From contig NZ_LR134384.1 in assembly GCF_900637655.1 (NCBI RefSeq), positions 682,001 to 746,000 on the forward strand: a DNA stretch of 64,000 nt, in the 5' to 3' direction. This DNA is from Segatella oris. Lineage in GTDB: Bacteria > Bacteroidota > Bacteroidia > Bacteroidales > Bacteroidaceae. The notes under the pieces were generated by a model, which was given only the letters and a program-made list of their open reading frames with translations, was not told the origin of the DNA and ran no database searches. Positions 24,902-34,345 of this stretch are shown piece after piece (the first letter of the stretch is position 1; every line of letters begins with the position of its first letter). The position numbers and the translations under genes are program-made.

Positions 24902-26309
24902 TATTTTCCTTCTTATTCTGATTGCCATCGGAGTGTCATCTTGCAAGACTCCCCAAGCGACGCAAGTCAATAGCCGCACGCGTTTGCAGCTACCCACTCA
25001 ATATAATGGTGATACGCTGACGGCGAAGACTACGCCTACATCATGGAAAATGTTTTTCACCGACCCACAACTCAAGGCACTTATCGACTCCGCTTTAGTC
25101 AATAATCAAGACTTAAAGATAACATTGCAGCAGATAGCTGTAGCAAAAAGCGGAATGATTGCAGCCAAAGGAGCCATGCTTCCATCGCTTTCCGTGGGGG
25201 CTGAAGTAGGAGTTAGCAAGGCCGGACGATACACAAGTGAGGGTGCCGGCAATGCTTCTACCGAGATGACTCCAGGAAAACTCATCCCCGATCCACTCAT
25301 GAACTATCACCCTGGCTTTGCCTTTGACTGGGAACTCGACCTCTTTGGCAAGTTGAAGTCAAGCAAAAAAGCGGCTGTCGAGCGTTATTTGGCAACCTTA
25401 GAAGGCCAGAATGCCGTGCGCGCTTCATTGATTTCACAGGTCGCAAGCAATTATTATACCTTGTTGGCCTTAGATAACAAGCTCGCACTTATACGCAAAT
25501 ACATTGATCTTCAGCGTCAGGCGGAGAAGATAGCTGAGATACAAAAGGAGGCCGATAGCGACACTGAACTGGCTGTTGAGAAGTTCAAAGCAGAGCTTGC
25601 AAAGGCGCGTTCACAGGAGTTTGCATTGAAACAAGAGATTACCGAATGTGAAAATGCACTCAACTTACTGCTGGGTCGTTACCCAACGCCTATTCAACGA
25701 GACGCCAAACAGTTGTTGAATGAAGATGTGAAAACAATCGTTACAGGACTTCCTTCCAATCTCCTGAGCCACCGACCCGATATCCGTCAGGCTGAACATG
25801 AACTCGCTGCAGCTCATTGGGACGTTGAAACGGCGCGCAAAGCCTTCTTGCCTTCGGTGAACATTAGTGCCACTTTAGGACTTGAAGCCTTTAATCCTAC
25901 CTACCTAACGCGTATGCCAAAGTCGCTCGCTTACAGTGTCGTGGGAGGACTAACTGCACCACTTATCAACCGAAAAGCTATCGAAGCAAACTTCCAACAG
26001 GCTGACGCCGCACAGCTACAAGCCTTATATGAATATGACAAAACACTGCTCACAGCTTATTCTGAGGTATGTACGCTGCTGTCAAAGAACAAGAATCTCG
26101 CCGCCTATTATGCGTTAAAAGAGGAAGAAGTAAAGACTTTGGAACACTCGGTTGAGGTGTCTCGTCAACTCTATATGAACGGACGAGCTACTTATCTCGA
26201 TGTACTTGGGGCCGAACGCGATGCTCTTGATGCCCAAATGGAACTGCTTGAAACACGCCAACAGCAGCTTTCCTGTGTCGTAGACCTATATAGAAGTCTT
26301 GGAGAATAA
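24885..26309 (+). CDS. Outer-membrane efflux lipoprotein (OprM/NodT-like)
   Basis: The protein has about 474 residues. After a short N-terminus comes a lipobox (G-V-S-S-C), then two repeated TolC-type halves: WELDLFGKLKSSKKAAVERY in the first, and LPSNLLSHRPDIRQAEHELAAAHWDVETARKAFLP in the second, a signature of the NodT family. It forms the outer-membrane channel for the pump encoded just upstream. An upstream TTG (24879) is possible, but the ATG at 24885 gives a cleaner lipoprotein signal. It is the last gene of the operon. Confidence 0.92.
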   Translation: MMKRNNIFLLILIAIGVSSCKTPQATQVNSRTRLQLPTQYNGDTLTAKTTPTSWKMFFTDPQLKALIDSALVNNQDLKITLQQIAVAKSGMIAAKGAMLPSLSVGAEVGVSKAGRYTSEGAGNASTEMTPGKLIPDPLMNYHPGFAFDWELDLFGKLKSSKKAAVERYLATLEGQNAVRASLISQVASNYYTLLALDNKLALIRKYIDLQRQAEKIAEIQKEADSDTELAVEKFKAELAKARSQEFALKQEITECENALNLLLGRYPTPIQRDAKQLLNEDVKTIVTGLPSNLLSHRPDIRQAEHELAAAHWDVETARKAFLPSVNISATLGLEAFNPTYLTRMPKSLAYSVVGGLTAPLINRKAIEANFQQADAAQLQALYEYDKTLLTAYSEVCTLLSKNKNLAAYYALKEEEVKTLEHSVEVSRQLYMNGRATYLDVLGAERDALDAQMELLETRQQQLSCVVDLYRSLGE

Positions 26310-26334
26310 GGCTCATCAGGCATAAAAGCAAATG

Positions 26335-26465
26335 ATTTTTTGAAATGATTTGTGTCATATTATCGTGTGATTTGCCGTATTTTACCGCATGAAATGACGC
26401 AAATTGCATCGTAATTTGATGCTGATTACACACTGTTTTGACGCTGATTAAAGTGTCTTTTCGCA
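26335..26465. repeat. TGACGC-type repeat fragment
   Basis: GTGTGATTTGCCGTATTTTAC, then CGCATGAAATGACGCAAATTG, CATCGTAATTTGATGCTGATTAC and TTTTGACGCTGATTAAAGTG follow each other. This sits between the RND operon and metG and abuts the 97-bp promoter-hairpin element. Confidence 0.75.
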
Positions 26466-26469
26466 CAGA

Positions 26470-26566
26470 TTGCAAGACCTTTCGCCAAAAGGCATGAGAA
26501 AGGGGAAAGCCCGTTTGGACTTTCCCCGACACAAAGATAATGTTTTTGAGAGGCAAATGCAAATCT
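26470..26566 (-). ncRNA. 97-bp promoter-hairpin element, copy 1 (candidate small RNA)
   Basis: Read on the minus strand: a -33 TTTG in AGATTTGCATTTGCC, a 20-base spacer, the -7 box TATCTTTG (26532-26539), four bases, and then an 8-bp perfect hairpin GGGGAAAG/CTTTCCCC (26502-26527), T-rich bases, CATGCC and AAAGGTCTTG. The same order and length (97 bp) occurs at 63745-63841 on the plus strand. The hairpin arms differ in length (8 versus 7 bp) and the loops differ. It may be transcribed as a very short RNA. Confidence 0.6.
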
Positions 26567-26648
26567 TGTTTGAATTTAATTTACAATCAATAGCCTGCAA
26601 ACCGTTTTCCAAACTGTTGGAAAACGTGTAGGATGTTGCCTCTTGTTT

Positions 26649-28712
26649 CTATCCAACCTGGCTTCCAGGCTTCACCTTGTTGAGCGTTGTTGTGACGCAG
26701 AGACTGCCGTCAAAGTTGACAGCACTAAGGATCATCCCCTGACTTTCAATGCCCATCATCTTGCGAGGAGCAAAGTTTGCCACGAAAAGAACATCTTTAC
26801 CGACGAGCTGTTCCGGCTCATAATAGGCTGCAATACCACTGAGAATGGTGCGGTCAGTGCCACTTCCGTCGTCGATAGTGAACTGCAGAAGCTTCTTGCT
26901 CTTCTTCACTTTCCGGCAGTCTTTGATGTGACCCACGCGGATATCCAATTTCTCAAAGTCGTCGAAAGCCACTTCTTTCTTTATCGGTTCGGCCTTATAA
27001 GCAGCCGCTTCATTGGCTTTCTTGGTGGCAGCAAGCTTGTCGAGCTGATACTGAATGACGTCATCTTCAATCTTATCAAACAGTAACTCTGGCTCTGCAA
27101 GCTGATGACCAGCCTTTAAGAGATTGGTGTTTCCAAGCTCACTCCAATCGAACGACTCCATATTGATAAGCTTTCGGAGCTTCTCTGAAGAGAAGGGAAG
27201 GAACGGTTCGAATGCAATGGCAAGGTTGGCAACTAATTGAAGCGAGATATAGAGAATGGTCTCAACGCGCTTCGGGTCGGTCTTCCACACCTTCCAAGGC
27301 TCACATTCGGTGATATATTTATTGCCGATGCGGGCTAAGTTCATGGCTTCTTTCTGTGCTTCGCGGAACTTAAAGACGTCAAGGTAGGCCTCAACCTTCT
27401 CTTTTACATCCTTGAATTCATTGAGTGCAGCACGGTCAACATCCTGCAATTCGCCACAAGCGGGAACCACACCTGCCCAGTATTTCTTCGTCAGTTGCAG
27501 GGCGCGGTTGACGAAGTTGCCGTAGATGGCTACGAGTTCTGAGTTGTTGCGTTCCTGAAAATCCTTCCAAGTGAAGTTGTTGTCCTTGGTTTCGGGAGCG
27601 TTTGCCGTAAGTACATAGCGCAGCACATCCTGCTTTCCAGGCAGCTCTTGCAAGTACTCGTGGAGCCAAACAGCCCAGTTGCGGCTCGTAGATATCTTGT
27701 CATCCTCGAGATTTAAGAACTCATTGGCCGGTACATTGTCGGGAAGTATGTAGTCACCATGGGCTTTAAGCATCGTCGGGAAGATGATACAGTGGAACAC
27801 AATGTTGTCTTTTCCAATGAAATGTACTAAGCGGGTATCGGGATCTTTCCACCATTTCTCCCACGAACCAAACTTCTCCGGCTCATTGTCGCAAAGCTCC
27901 TTGGTGTTGCTGATGTAGCCAATCGGCGCATCAAACCATACATAAAGCACCTTGCCTTCAGCCCCTTCGACAGGCACAGGAATACCCCAGTCGAGGTCAC
28001 GGGTCATTGCCCGTGGCTGAAGATCCATGTCGAGCCAGCTCTTGCACTGTCCATATACATTGGGACGCCACTCTTTATGCTCATCAAGTATCCACTTCTT
28101 GAGCCATCCCTGATAATCATTCAGTGGCAGATACCAGTTCTTTGTCTTGCGAACAACAGGCTTTGAACCCGAGATTGTAGAGTGGGGATTGATTAATTCC
28201 ATTGGACTGAGGTCGCTTCCGCACTTCTCACATTGATCGCCATAAGCGTTCTGATTGTGGCAATGCGGGCATTCGCCCATGATATATCGGTCGGCAAGGA
28301 ACTGATGTGCCTCTTCATCGTAATACTGTTCGCTCTCTTTTTCAATGAGTTTTCCCTCATCATAGAGCTTCTTGAAGAAGTCGCTGGCCAACTTACTGTG
28401 GGTTTTGCTCGTCGTTCGGCTATAGACATCAAAACTGATTCCAAAGTCCTCGAACGATTTTTTGATGAGTGTATGATAGCGGTCGCAGACATCCTGCGGT
28501 GTGATGCCCTCTTTCTTGGCACGCAGGGTGATAGGCACACCGTGCTCATCACTACCGCCAATGAAGACCACTTCCTGCTTTTTGAGTCGCAGATAGCGTA
28601 CATAGATGTCGGCAGGAACGTACACTCCTGCCAAATGTCCAATGTGAACGCCACCGTTTGCATAAGGCAAAGCAGCGGTCACCGTGGTGCGTTTGAATTT
28701 CTTTTCTTCCAT
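26649..28712 (-). CDS. metG: Methionyl-tRNA synthetase with C-terminal tRNA-binding domain
   Basis: The enzyme has 687 residues. It carries H-I-G-H in [13 protein letters not shown], the zinc-binding CPHC...CEKCG pair, and a KMSKS-type K-I-S-T-S motif in [10 protein letters not shown]. The C-terminal 110 residues form an EMAP/tRNA-binding domain ([20 protein letters not shown] ... [15 protein letters not shown]), the usual Bacteroidetes fusion. It charges tRNA-Met in the cytoplasm and is essential. A -7 box lies at 28743-28750. Downstream is the 97-bp element. No frameshift. Confidence 0.96.
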   Translation of the reverse strand: MEEKKFKRTTVTAALPYANGGVHIGHLAGVYVPADIYVRYLRLKKQEVVFIGGSDEHGVPITLRAKKEGITPQDVCDRYHTLIKKSFEDFGISFDVYSRTTSKTHSKLASDFFKKLYDEGKLIEKESEQYYDEEAHQFLADRYIMGECPHCHNQNAYGDQCEKCGSDLSPMELINPHSTISGSKPVVRKTKNWYLPLNDYQGWLKKWILDEHKEWRPNVYGQCKSWLDMDLQPRAMTRDLDWGIPVPVEGAEGKVLYVWFDAPIGYISNTKELCDNEPEKFGSWEKWWKDPDTRLVHFIGKDNIVFHCIIFPTMLKAHGDYILPDNVPANEFLNLEDDKISTSRNWAVWLHEYLQELPGKQDVLRYVLTANAPETKDNNFTWKDFQERNNSELVAIYGNFVNRALQLTKKYWAGVVPACGELQDVDRAALNEFKDVKEKVEAYLDVFKFREAQKEAMNLARIGNKYITECEPWKVWKTDPKRVETILYISLQLVANLAIAFEPFLPFSSEKLRKLINMESFDWSELGNTNLLKAGHQLAEPELLFDKIEDDVIQYQLDKLAATKKANEAAAYKAEPIKKEVAFDDFEKLDIRVGHIKDCRKVKKSKKLLQFTIDDGSGTDRTILSGIAAYYEPEQLVGKDVLFVANFAPRKMMGIESQGMILSAVNFDGSLCVTTTLNKVKPGSQVG

Positions 28713-28742
28713 CTAATTCGTTGATTATTATTTCTTTGACTG

Positions 28743-28750
28743 CAAAATTA
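28743..28750 (-). promoter_or_regulatory. Promoter -7 box for metG
   Basis: On the minus strand TAATTTTG matches TAnnTTTG, about 30 bases before the ATG. Confidence 0.55.
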
Positions 28751-28826
28751 CAACAAATCATGCGTAAAGCAAAGAAAACAAGGGAAATAATATGAGGTTT
28801 TCCCTTCTTCGTTTTCCACCTTTATA

Positions 28827-31016
28827 TTATCTGATGAACAGCAGTTCGCGATACTTCGGCAGTGTCCAAAGCTCGTCACTGACCACAAGTTCGAGTTTAT
28901 CTACTTGGTAACGGATGTCTGACATCTTGGGAGCAATGGTGTCATGATAGGCTATTGCTTTCTCACGTGCATCCTCTATGCGGTTTGCAACCTTACGGGA
29001 ATTGACCAATTCTTCAACACCTGTCTCGATAATCTGTGTGCGATCAGCAATCTCCTTGATGATTTTGATGTTGCGTTCCGTAAGTTGTTTGCCCTCTTCC
29101 CGACCAAAGATGTCAATCATACTCTGCACATTCTTGGCCAATTGGCTTTGATAATGCGTGGCAACAGGCACGATATGGTTCATCACAAGGTCGCCCATGA
29201 CGCGGGCTTCTATCTGTATCTTCTTCGTATAAGTCTCCCACTTAACCTCGTTTCTGGCCTCCAATTCGTTGCGTGTCATTACACCTGTCGACTCAAACAT
29301 CCTCACACTGTCATCATCCAAGTAGCGATCGAAGCATACTGGGCACGAAGCTTCGCAGTCAAGTCCGCGTGACTTGGCCTCTTCTTTCCACTCATCGCTG
29401 TAACCGTTGCCGTCGAAACGAATGGGTTTGCAGGTCTTGATGTCTTCACGAATGACGTCGATAATGGCGCTGTTCTGGTCTTCTCCCTTGGCAATCAGCG
29501 CGTCAACACGCTGCTTGAAATCGGTTAAAGCCTCGGCAACAGCGGCATTAAGCACTATCATTGCACTCGCACAGTTGGCTTCACTGCCTACGGCGCGGAA
29601 CTCAAAACGGTTACCTGTAAAGGCGAAAGGCGATGTTCGGTTGCGGTCAGTGTTGTCAATGAGCAGCTCAGGTATCTCCGGTATATCGAGTTTCATGCCT
29701 TTCTTACCGGCCACAGTGAACAGATCTTTCTTGTCAGCAAGTTCAATATGGTCGAGCAAATCAGTGAGTTGCTTGCCCAAAAAGGATGAAATGATAGCGG
29801 GAGGAGCCTCGTTTGCACCGAGTCTATGGTCGTTGGTAGCACTCATAACGCTGGCTTTAAGCAGTCCGTTATGGCGGTAGACGGCCATTAAGGTCTCAAC
29901 GATGAACACCACAAAGCGCAGGTTATCCTCGGCCGTCTTGCCCGAACGATGAAGCAGGATGCCCGTGTCGGTGGTCAGACTCCAGTTGTTATGCTTGCCG
30001 CTTCCATTGATGCCATCGAATGGTTTCTCGTGCAGAAGCACCCTGAAACTATGTTTATGAGCCACCTTTTTCATCAGTCCCATCAAGAGCATATTATGGT
30101 CAACGGCAAGGTTACACTCCTCAAAAATCGGCGCCAACTCAAACTGACCGGGGGCCACTTCGTTATGTCTTGTCTTGCAGGGAATGCCGAGTTCGAGTGC
30201 CTGTCGCTCCAAATCCTGCATGAAAGCCTGCACTCTTTCGGGGATAGTACCGAAGTAATGGTCGTCCATTTGCTGGTTCTTGGCCGAGTCATGGCCCATT
30301 AATGTGCGACCGGTCAGCATCAAATCGGGACGCGTTGAATAGAGATCTTCGTCTACAAGGAAGTATTCCTGCTCCCAACCAAGGTTGGCCGACACCTTCT
30401 TTACATTCTTATTGAAATAATGACACACTGCCGTTGCCGCCACATTCACGGCATGGAGCGAGCGCAGAAGCGGTGCCTTGTAGTCTAAAGCCTCACCGGT
30501 ATAGGAGATAAATATCGTTGGAATACACAGCGTATCATCGATAATGAACACCGGAGAGGTAGGATCCCAGGCGCTATATCCGCGAGCTTCGAAGGTGTTT
30601 CGAATGCCACCGTTGGGGAATGAAGAAGCATCCGGCTCCTGTTGTGCCAGCAGTTTGCCCGAAAACTCCTCAATCATACCACCCTTCCCGTCGTGTTCAA
30701 CGAAGGCATCATGCTTCTCTGCCGTGCCTTCCGTAAGGGGTTGGAACCAATGGGTGTAGTGAGTGACGCCGTTTTCCATTGCCCATTGCTTCATGCCTGC
30801 AGCGACATCATCGGCAATTGAGCGGTCGAGCTGGGTGCCATTGTCTATCACATCTGTCAGTTTCTCATACACATGGAGGGGCAGATACTTATACATCTTC
30901 TGGCGATTGAACACTTTCTTCGCAAAGTATTCACTTGGACGTTCCTTTGTCGTCATTGATTCTAACGGACGTTTCTTAAACGCTTCAGCTACAGCCTCAA
31001 ATCTTAAGTTTACCAT
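28827..31016 (-). CDS. glnN: Glutamine synthetase type III
   Basis: This 729-residue enzyme is a type III glutamine synthetase, common in Bacteroidetes. Recognisable blocks include the N-terminal FEAVAEAFKKRPL region, HYTHWFQPLTEGTAEKHDAF, NLGWEQEYFLVDEDL, TRHNEVAPGQFELAP and GINGSGKHNNWSL. It makes glutamine from glutamate, ammonia and ATP in the cytoplasm and is a main ammonia-assimilation enzyme. Length and motif order are normal. A -7 box at 31071-31078 gives a leader of about 50 nt; no glnA-type RNA motif was recognised. The next gene upstream on the same strand is a DUF4250 gene. Confidence 0.96.
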   Translation of the reverse strand: MVNLRFEAVAEAFKKRPLESMTTKERPSEYFAKKVFNRQKMYKYLPLHVYEKLTDVIDNGTQLDRSIADDVAAGMKQWAMENGVTHYTHWFQPLTEGTAEKHDAFVEHDGKGGMIEEFSGKLLAQQEPDASSFPNGGIRNTFEARGYSAWDPTSPVFIIDDTLCIPTIFISYTGEALDYKAPLLRSLHAVNVAATAVCHYFNKNVKKVSANLGWEQEYFLVDEDLYSTRPDLMLTGRTLMGHDSAKNQQMDDHYFGTIPERVQAFMQDLERQALELGIPCKTRHNEVAPGQFELAPIFEECNLAVDHNMLLMGLMKKVAHKHSFRVLLHEKPFDGINGSGKHNNWSLTTDTGILLHRSGKTAEDNLRFVVFIVETLMAVYRHNGLLKASVMSATNDHRLGANEAPPAIISSFLGKQLTDLLDHIELADKKDLFTVAGKKGMKLDIPEIPELLIDNTDRNRTSPFAFTGNRFEFRAVGSEANCASAMIVLNAAVAEALTDFKQRVDALIAKGEDQNSAIIDVIREDIKTCKPIRFDGNGYSDEWKEEAKSRGLDCEASCPVCFDRYLDDDSVRMFESTGVMTRNELEARNEVKWETYTKKIQIEARVMGDLVMNHIVPVATHYQSQLAKNVQSMIDIFGREEGKQLTERNIKIIKEIADRTQIIETGVEELVNSRKVANRIEDAREKAIAYHDTIAPKMSDIRYQVDKLELVVSDELWTLPKYRELLFIR

Positions 31017-31070
31017 TTTTCAGTTCTTTATGATGATTGTTGTTTCTTCTTGTCGTGCAACTTACTGTTG

Positions 31071-31078
31071 CAAATATA
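31071..31078 (-). promoter_or_regulatory. Promoter -7 box for glnN
   Basis: On the minus strand TATATTTG matches TAnnTTTG, about 55 bases before the ATG. Confidence 0.6.
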
Positions 31079-31284
31079 CGCTTTTTCTTTTAACTTTGTC
31101 CTCCGCCTGATTGTATTTCGAGCTTGAAAACAGCCTTTTCATCGGCTTTCCGCCTTTCACATACACCTCAATCTTTTTGCCATTTCAGCATAAAACATAA
31201 AGTCCAGACTTCAAACTCCAATGTACAAAGCAAAACAAAAAAGACCCTCATGCTGCCATAAGAGTCCTTGTCATGTCGTTGTTA

Positions 31285-31464
31285 TTACCAGAATTTATTG
31301 AGCTTCTTGTCATATTTGAAGCCAACGGCAGCTAACTTCTTTTCCAAATCGTCGCGACTGACGTTCATATCATCGCACAGTTCGTCGAGCGAACCATAGT
31401 TATCGCGCAGCAACATGTTGACTGCACTGAAAAGAATCATCGGGTCATTAGGTAATCTATCCAT
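31285..31464 (-). CDS. DUF4250 domain protein
   Basis: This small reading frame of 59 residues (MDRLPNDPMILFSAVNMLLR, then DNYGSLDELCDDMNVSRDDL, EKKLAAVGFKYDKKLNKFW) fits the DUF4250 family in length and layout: an N-P-x-x-L-x-S start, a winged-helix-like SLDELCDDMNV helix and the C-terminal K-F-W end. Function of the family is unknown. It has its own -7 box at 31500-31507. It stands alone between glnN and a repeat region. Confidence 0.85.
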   Translation of the reverse strand: MDRLPNDPMILFSAVNMLLRDNYGSLDELCDDMNVSRDDLEKKLAAVGFKYDKKLNKFW

Positions 31465-31499
31465 TCTACTTGCTTTTTGACTATACTTGTTTTCAATTG

Positions 31500-31507
31500 C
31501 AAAAATA
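31500..31507 (-). promoter_or_regulatory. Promoter -7 box for the DUF4250 gene
   Basis: On the minus strand TATTTTTG matches TAnnTTTG, 35 bases before the ATG. Confidence 0.5.
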
Positions 31508-31617
31508 ACACAAATAATCCGTAATCAGCAACTTACAATTCATTATTATGCTTCATTTTAAAATAGATTTACATATGGCAGGCCTTCCCTGCAGGGTAGA
31601 GACATGAGGCCTCTACT

Positions 31618-32036
31618 GTCAACATTCTTCCTCGTTTTTAACACTTTTTCCCGCGACCAAACAGAAATCAAAACGCATTTTCCATGCTTCTGCAGTGCCT
31701 TTTCACTGCTTTCGCGAAGCCTTTTTATGGCTTTGATGCTCTCACTTCTGTTATTTTGCGCTGTAATCTGACGCTAATCACGTTGCTATCTGCATCAGAT
31801 GGCATCGTAAAATGAAGCAAGTTATCGGTCATCTGACGTAAATTGCAACGCTTTTCAGCGTGATGATTCATCGTAATTTGGCTTTAACTATGTAAGAGTT
31901 TGACTGTCAATACCTTGCGAAAAAGTAAAAAACAACGCGTATTTGGAACGAAGACAGAGTTCGTTTCAAATACGCGAGTTTTATAAAGGCATTTGTAAAG
32001 AAGCTTGACGGATATTAACACATATTCCGTTTCTTG
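31618..32036 (+). repeat. Dispersed 400-bp element, near-full copy
   Basis: In order: TCTTCCTCGTTTTTAACAC; ACCAAACAGAAATCAAAACGC; TTTTCCATGCTT; TTTTATGGCTTTG; GTAATCTGACGCTAATCACG; TGCATCAGATGGCATCGTAA; CTGACGTAAATTGCAACG; TTTGACTGTCAATACCTTGC. Next come the hairpin arms CGCGTATTTG...CAAATACGCG and TTGTAAAGA...TTAACACATATTCCG. The hairpin is an almost perfect 17-bp inverted repeat in this copy. It contains no open reading frame of note. Confidence 0.85.
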
Positions 32037-32040
32037 TGAG

Positions 32041-32119
32041 AATGGCGCTGCAGGCATGTCTCGTTGCTGAATGGGCAGCGCCATTGTGTTGTGTTTCCAC
32101 ATTCGAATGATGTGGAAAC
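32041..32119. terminator. Two successive hairpins after the S46 peptidase gene
   Basis: AATGGCGCTGC/GCAGCGCCATT (32041-32051 with 32075-32085) gives an 11-bp stem, and GTTTCCACAT/ATGTGGAAAC (32093-32102 with 32110-32119) a 10-bp stem. They directly follow the stop of the minus-strand peptidase gene. Neither has a strong T-run, so a terminator role is likely but unproven. Confidence 0.55.
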
Positions 32120-32126
32120 GAGACTG

Positions 32127-34238
32127 TTATTTTGCGCCAATTTCCTTGATGAGGTGGTCTGCATGGCCCCATTTGTCGATCATGTAGAGCACATAACGAA
32201 TGTCAACGCCAATGCAGCGAGCCAGTCGGTTGTCGAAGTTGAGGTCGCTACTCAAGCTATCCCAGTTGCCATCGAAAGCCAAACCAATGAGTTCTCCCTT
32301 GCCATTAAACATCGGAGAACCAGAGTTTCCGCCTGTAATATCATTATTAGTTAGGAAGCAAAGTTGCATCTTTCCCGTCGTCTTGTCTTGGTAAGGGCCG
32401 AATGATTTCTCACTCATCAGCTGCTGCATAATAGGTTCTGCCTTATAATCGAATAGCCCGTTATCTCCCCGTTTCATCTTTTCGACGATGCTTTCTGCCA
32501 TGGTATAGTACCCTGAAGGGCGTCCATCGAGGTCGAAACCACCTACTTGTCCATAGGATAAACGCATCGTAAAGTTGGCATCACTATAGTGAGGTAAGTC
32601 TTCTTCCATACGCAGTTTAGCCGCACAAAGCATTTGTTCCTGGTTGTCAATGCTATCTCGTGTCGCATCAAGGGCACGGTTAAACACCTCGCGCATTGCC
32701 TTGAGTTGTGTGCCATATTGTAGGCCGCCATCTTTCTTAATGGCTTTCTTTGTGACATAAACCTTGGCATCTTTCTTCATCAAAGCAGAGGTTTCCCAAA
32801 GATAGTTGACATATTTTTGATAGTCACCACCAAACTTTTTGTCGATGATTTGATAGAAAGCAGGAAGATATTTGGCATCAACATGTTCGCGATAGTTCTT
32901 TAACAACACGGCCTGTACATCCTTATCAAGAGACGCATCCCATGTGTTGCTGTTGTCAGCAAACGTCACATAATCGCCCTTTTTGTCTTTCTTTGTTGTT
33001 CCGGTCACGGCTTTCATGGCGCGAGTAGTAAGCTCGTTGGTGCGCAAAAAGGTTTCTTGAAAGTACATAGCTGCCTTTCTTGGTTCAAAGCGTTCATTGT
33101 AAAGGCGAGCCATTTTGTCGAAATCAAGCTGTCCTTTCAGATAGCCCGTAGAGTCCTGCCAATGGCGAATGATGTCCTCATAGTGTTGTTTTTGGGCAAT
33201 CAGACCAATGGAGTCGATACATTTGTTCATGCCGATAGAGTTCTTCCAATAGTTCGCACTCTGCGCAAACTTGGAGTCATATTTGATGCGGACAGCCTCA
33301 TCTGCACGCATGTGTCGGGTCATCACCTCCTGCTTCACGCCACGAACCTGCGCGCGAGGAGCATTCAGTGCGTCGCGACGTTCACGTATTCCATAACTTG
33401 AAAGATAGCGACTTGTGCTGCCGGGATAGCCCATTGTCATTGCAAAGTCGCCTTCCTTGTAACCTTGAAGACTTACAGCTGCCCAGTGTTTCGGGTGATA
33501 AGGCACATTATCTTTACTGTAGGCAGCGGGTCGGTTGTTCTTGTCAGCGTAGATTCTAAACACACTGAAGTCGCAAGTTTGACGCGGCCACATCCAATTA
33601 TCGGTCTCTCCTCCGAACTTACCCATTGACTTCGGCACAGTGAAAACAAGTCTTAAGTCGGTAAAGTCCTGATAGGTTGTGGCGTAATATCGGTTGCCTT
33701 CATAGAAAGCATCAAGGTCAACGTGGAGCGTGGAGTCTTGTTTCTTGACCTCAGAAGTATAGGCATTCTGCAAGGAATCAAGCAGTTTGGTCTGATGTCT
33801 GCGGTCTAATGCGGCGAAACCAAGCTTCATCACCTCTTCGGTTACATCCTTCTGGCTGATCATAAAGCTGACAAACATGTCCTTGTTGGGCAGTTCTTCT
33901 TCATGATTTTCAGCCACAAAGCCGTTCAACATGTAGTCGTGTTCTACGGTAGAGTGGCTTCGAATGGCCTCAAAACCACAGTGGTGGTTGGTGAAAACGA
34001 GTCCGTCGGGACTGACAACAACGCCCGAACAGAAGCCAGAGAAGTTGACAACGCTGTTCTTGATGGCGTCGTTATTATTGTAAAGTGCGCCATAAGGCAA
34101 CACAAATCCTTCGCCTTTCATCTGGTTATAGACGGCTTGTGGCAAGTTATAGAGCGTCCACATGCCCTCATCGGCATGCAAAGGTAGGCAGGTGAAAAGG
34201 TAAAAGGGGATGAGAACCCAAAGTAGTTTTTTCTTCAT
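32127..34238 (-). CDS. S46 family dipeptidyl-peptidase, DPP7-type
   Basis: The protein has 703 residues: signal peptide (MKKKLLWVLIPFYLFTCLPLHA), then the S46 peptidase. The catalytic histidine lies in FTNHHCGFE (residues 85-86), and the nucleophile Ser639 lies in TGGNSGSP. The residue 18 positions after the Ser is glycine (FDGNW). In this family Gly there marks DPP7 (hydrophobic P1), while Arg marks Asp/Glu-specific DPP11, so I infer DPP7-type specificity. It would release dipeptides in the periplasm or at the outer membrane for asaccharolytic-type growth. The ATG at 34238 begins the signal peptide. The upstream flippase gene ends 107 bp away, with a C-rich repeat between. Confidence 0.9.
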   Translation of the reverse strand: MKKKLLWVLIPFYLFTCLPLHADEGMWTLYNLPQAVYNQMKGEGFVLPYGALYNNNDAIKNSVVNFSGFCSGVVVSPDGLVFTNHHCGFEAIRSHSTVEHDYMLNGFVAENHEEELPNKDMFVSFMISQKDVTEEVMKLGFAALDRRHQTKLLDSLQNAYTSEVKKQDSTLHVDLDAFYEGNRYYATTYQDFTDLRLVFTVPKSMGKFGGETDNWMWPRQTCDFSVFRIYADKNNRPAAYSKDNVPYHPKHWAAVSLQGYKEGDFAMTMGYPGSTSRYLSSYGIRERRDALNAPRAQVRGVKQEVMTRHMRADEAVRIKYDSKFAQSANYWKNSIGMNKCIDSIGLIAQKQHYEDIIRHWQDSTGYLKGQLDFDKMARLYNERFEPRKAAMYFQETFLRTNELTTRAMKAVTGTTKKDKKGDYVTFADNSNTWDASLDKDVQAVLLKNYREHVDAKYLPAFYQIIDKKFGGDYQKYVNYLWETSALMKKDAKVYVTKKAIKKDGGLQYGTQLKAMREVFNRALDATRDSIDNQEQMLCAAKLRMEEDLPHYSDANFTMRLSYGQVGGFDLDGRPSGYYTMAESIVEKMKRGDNGLFDYKAEPIMQQLMSEKSFGPYQDKTTGKMQLCFLTNNDITGGNSGSPMFNGKGELIGLAFDGNWDSLSSDLNFDNRLARCIGVDIRYVLYMIDKWGHADHLIKEIGAK

Positions 34239-34257
34239 AAGAATGATTTTAGTAAAT

Positions 34258-34298
34258 GTGGGAGCCTCCCCCGACCCCTCCAAAGGAGGGGAGTCCAG
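34258..34298. repeat. C-rich repeat CCTCCCCCGACCCC...GGGGAG
   Basis: GCCTCCCCCGACCCCTCCAA then AGGAGGGGAG is a member of the C-rich palindromic repeat family also found within A units. It lies between the flippase and peptidase genes. Confidence 0.8.
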
Positions 34299-34345
34299 CC
34301 TAAAAGAGGCTTTGTTTATCGGTGAGGAAAGGCATTTATTGATGT

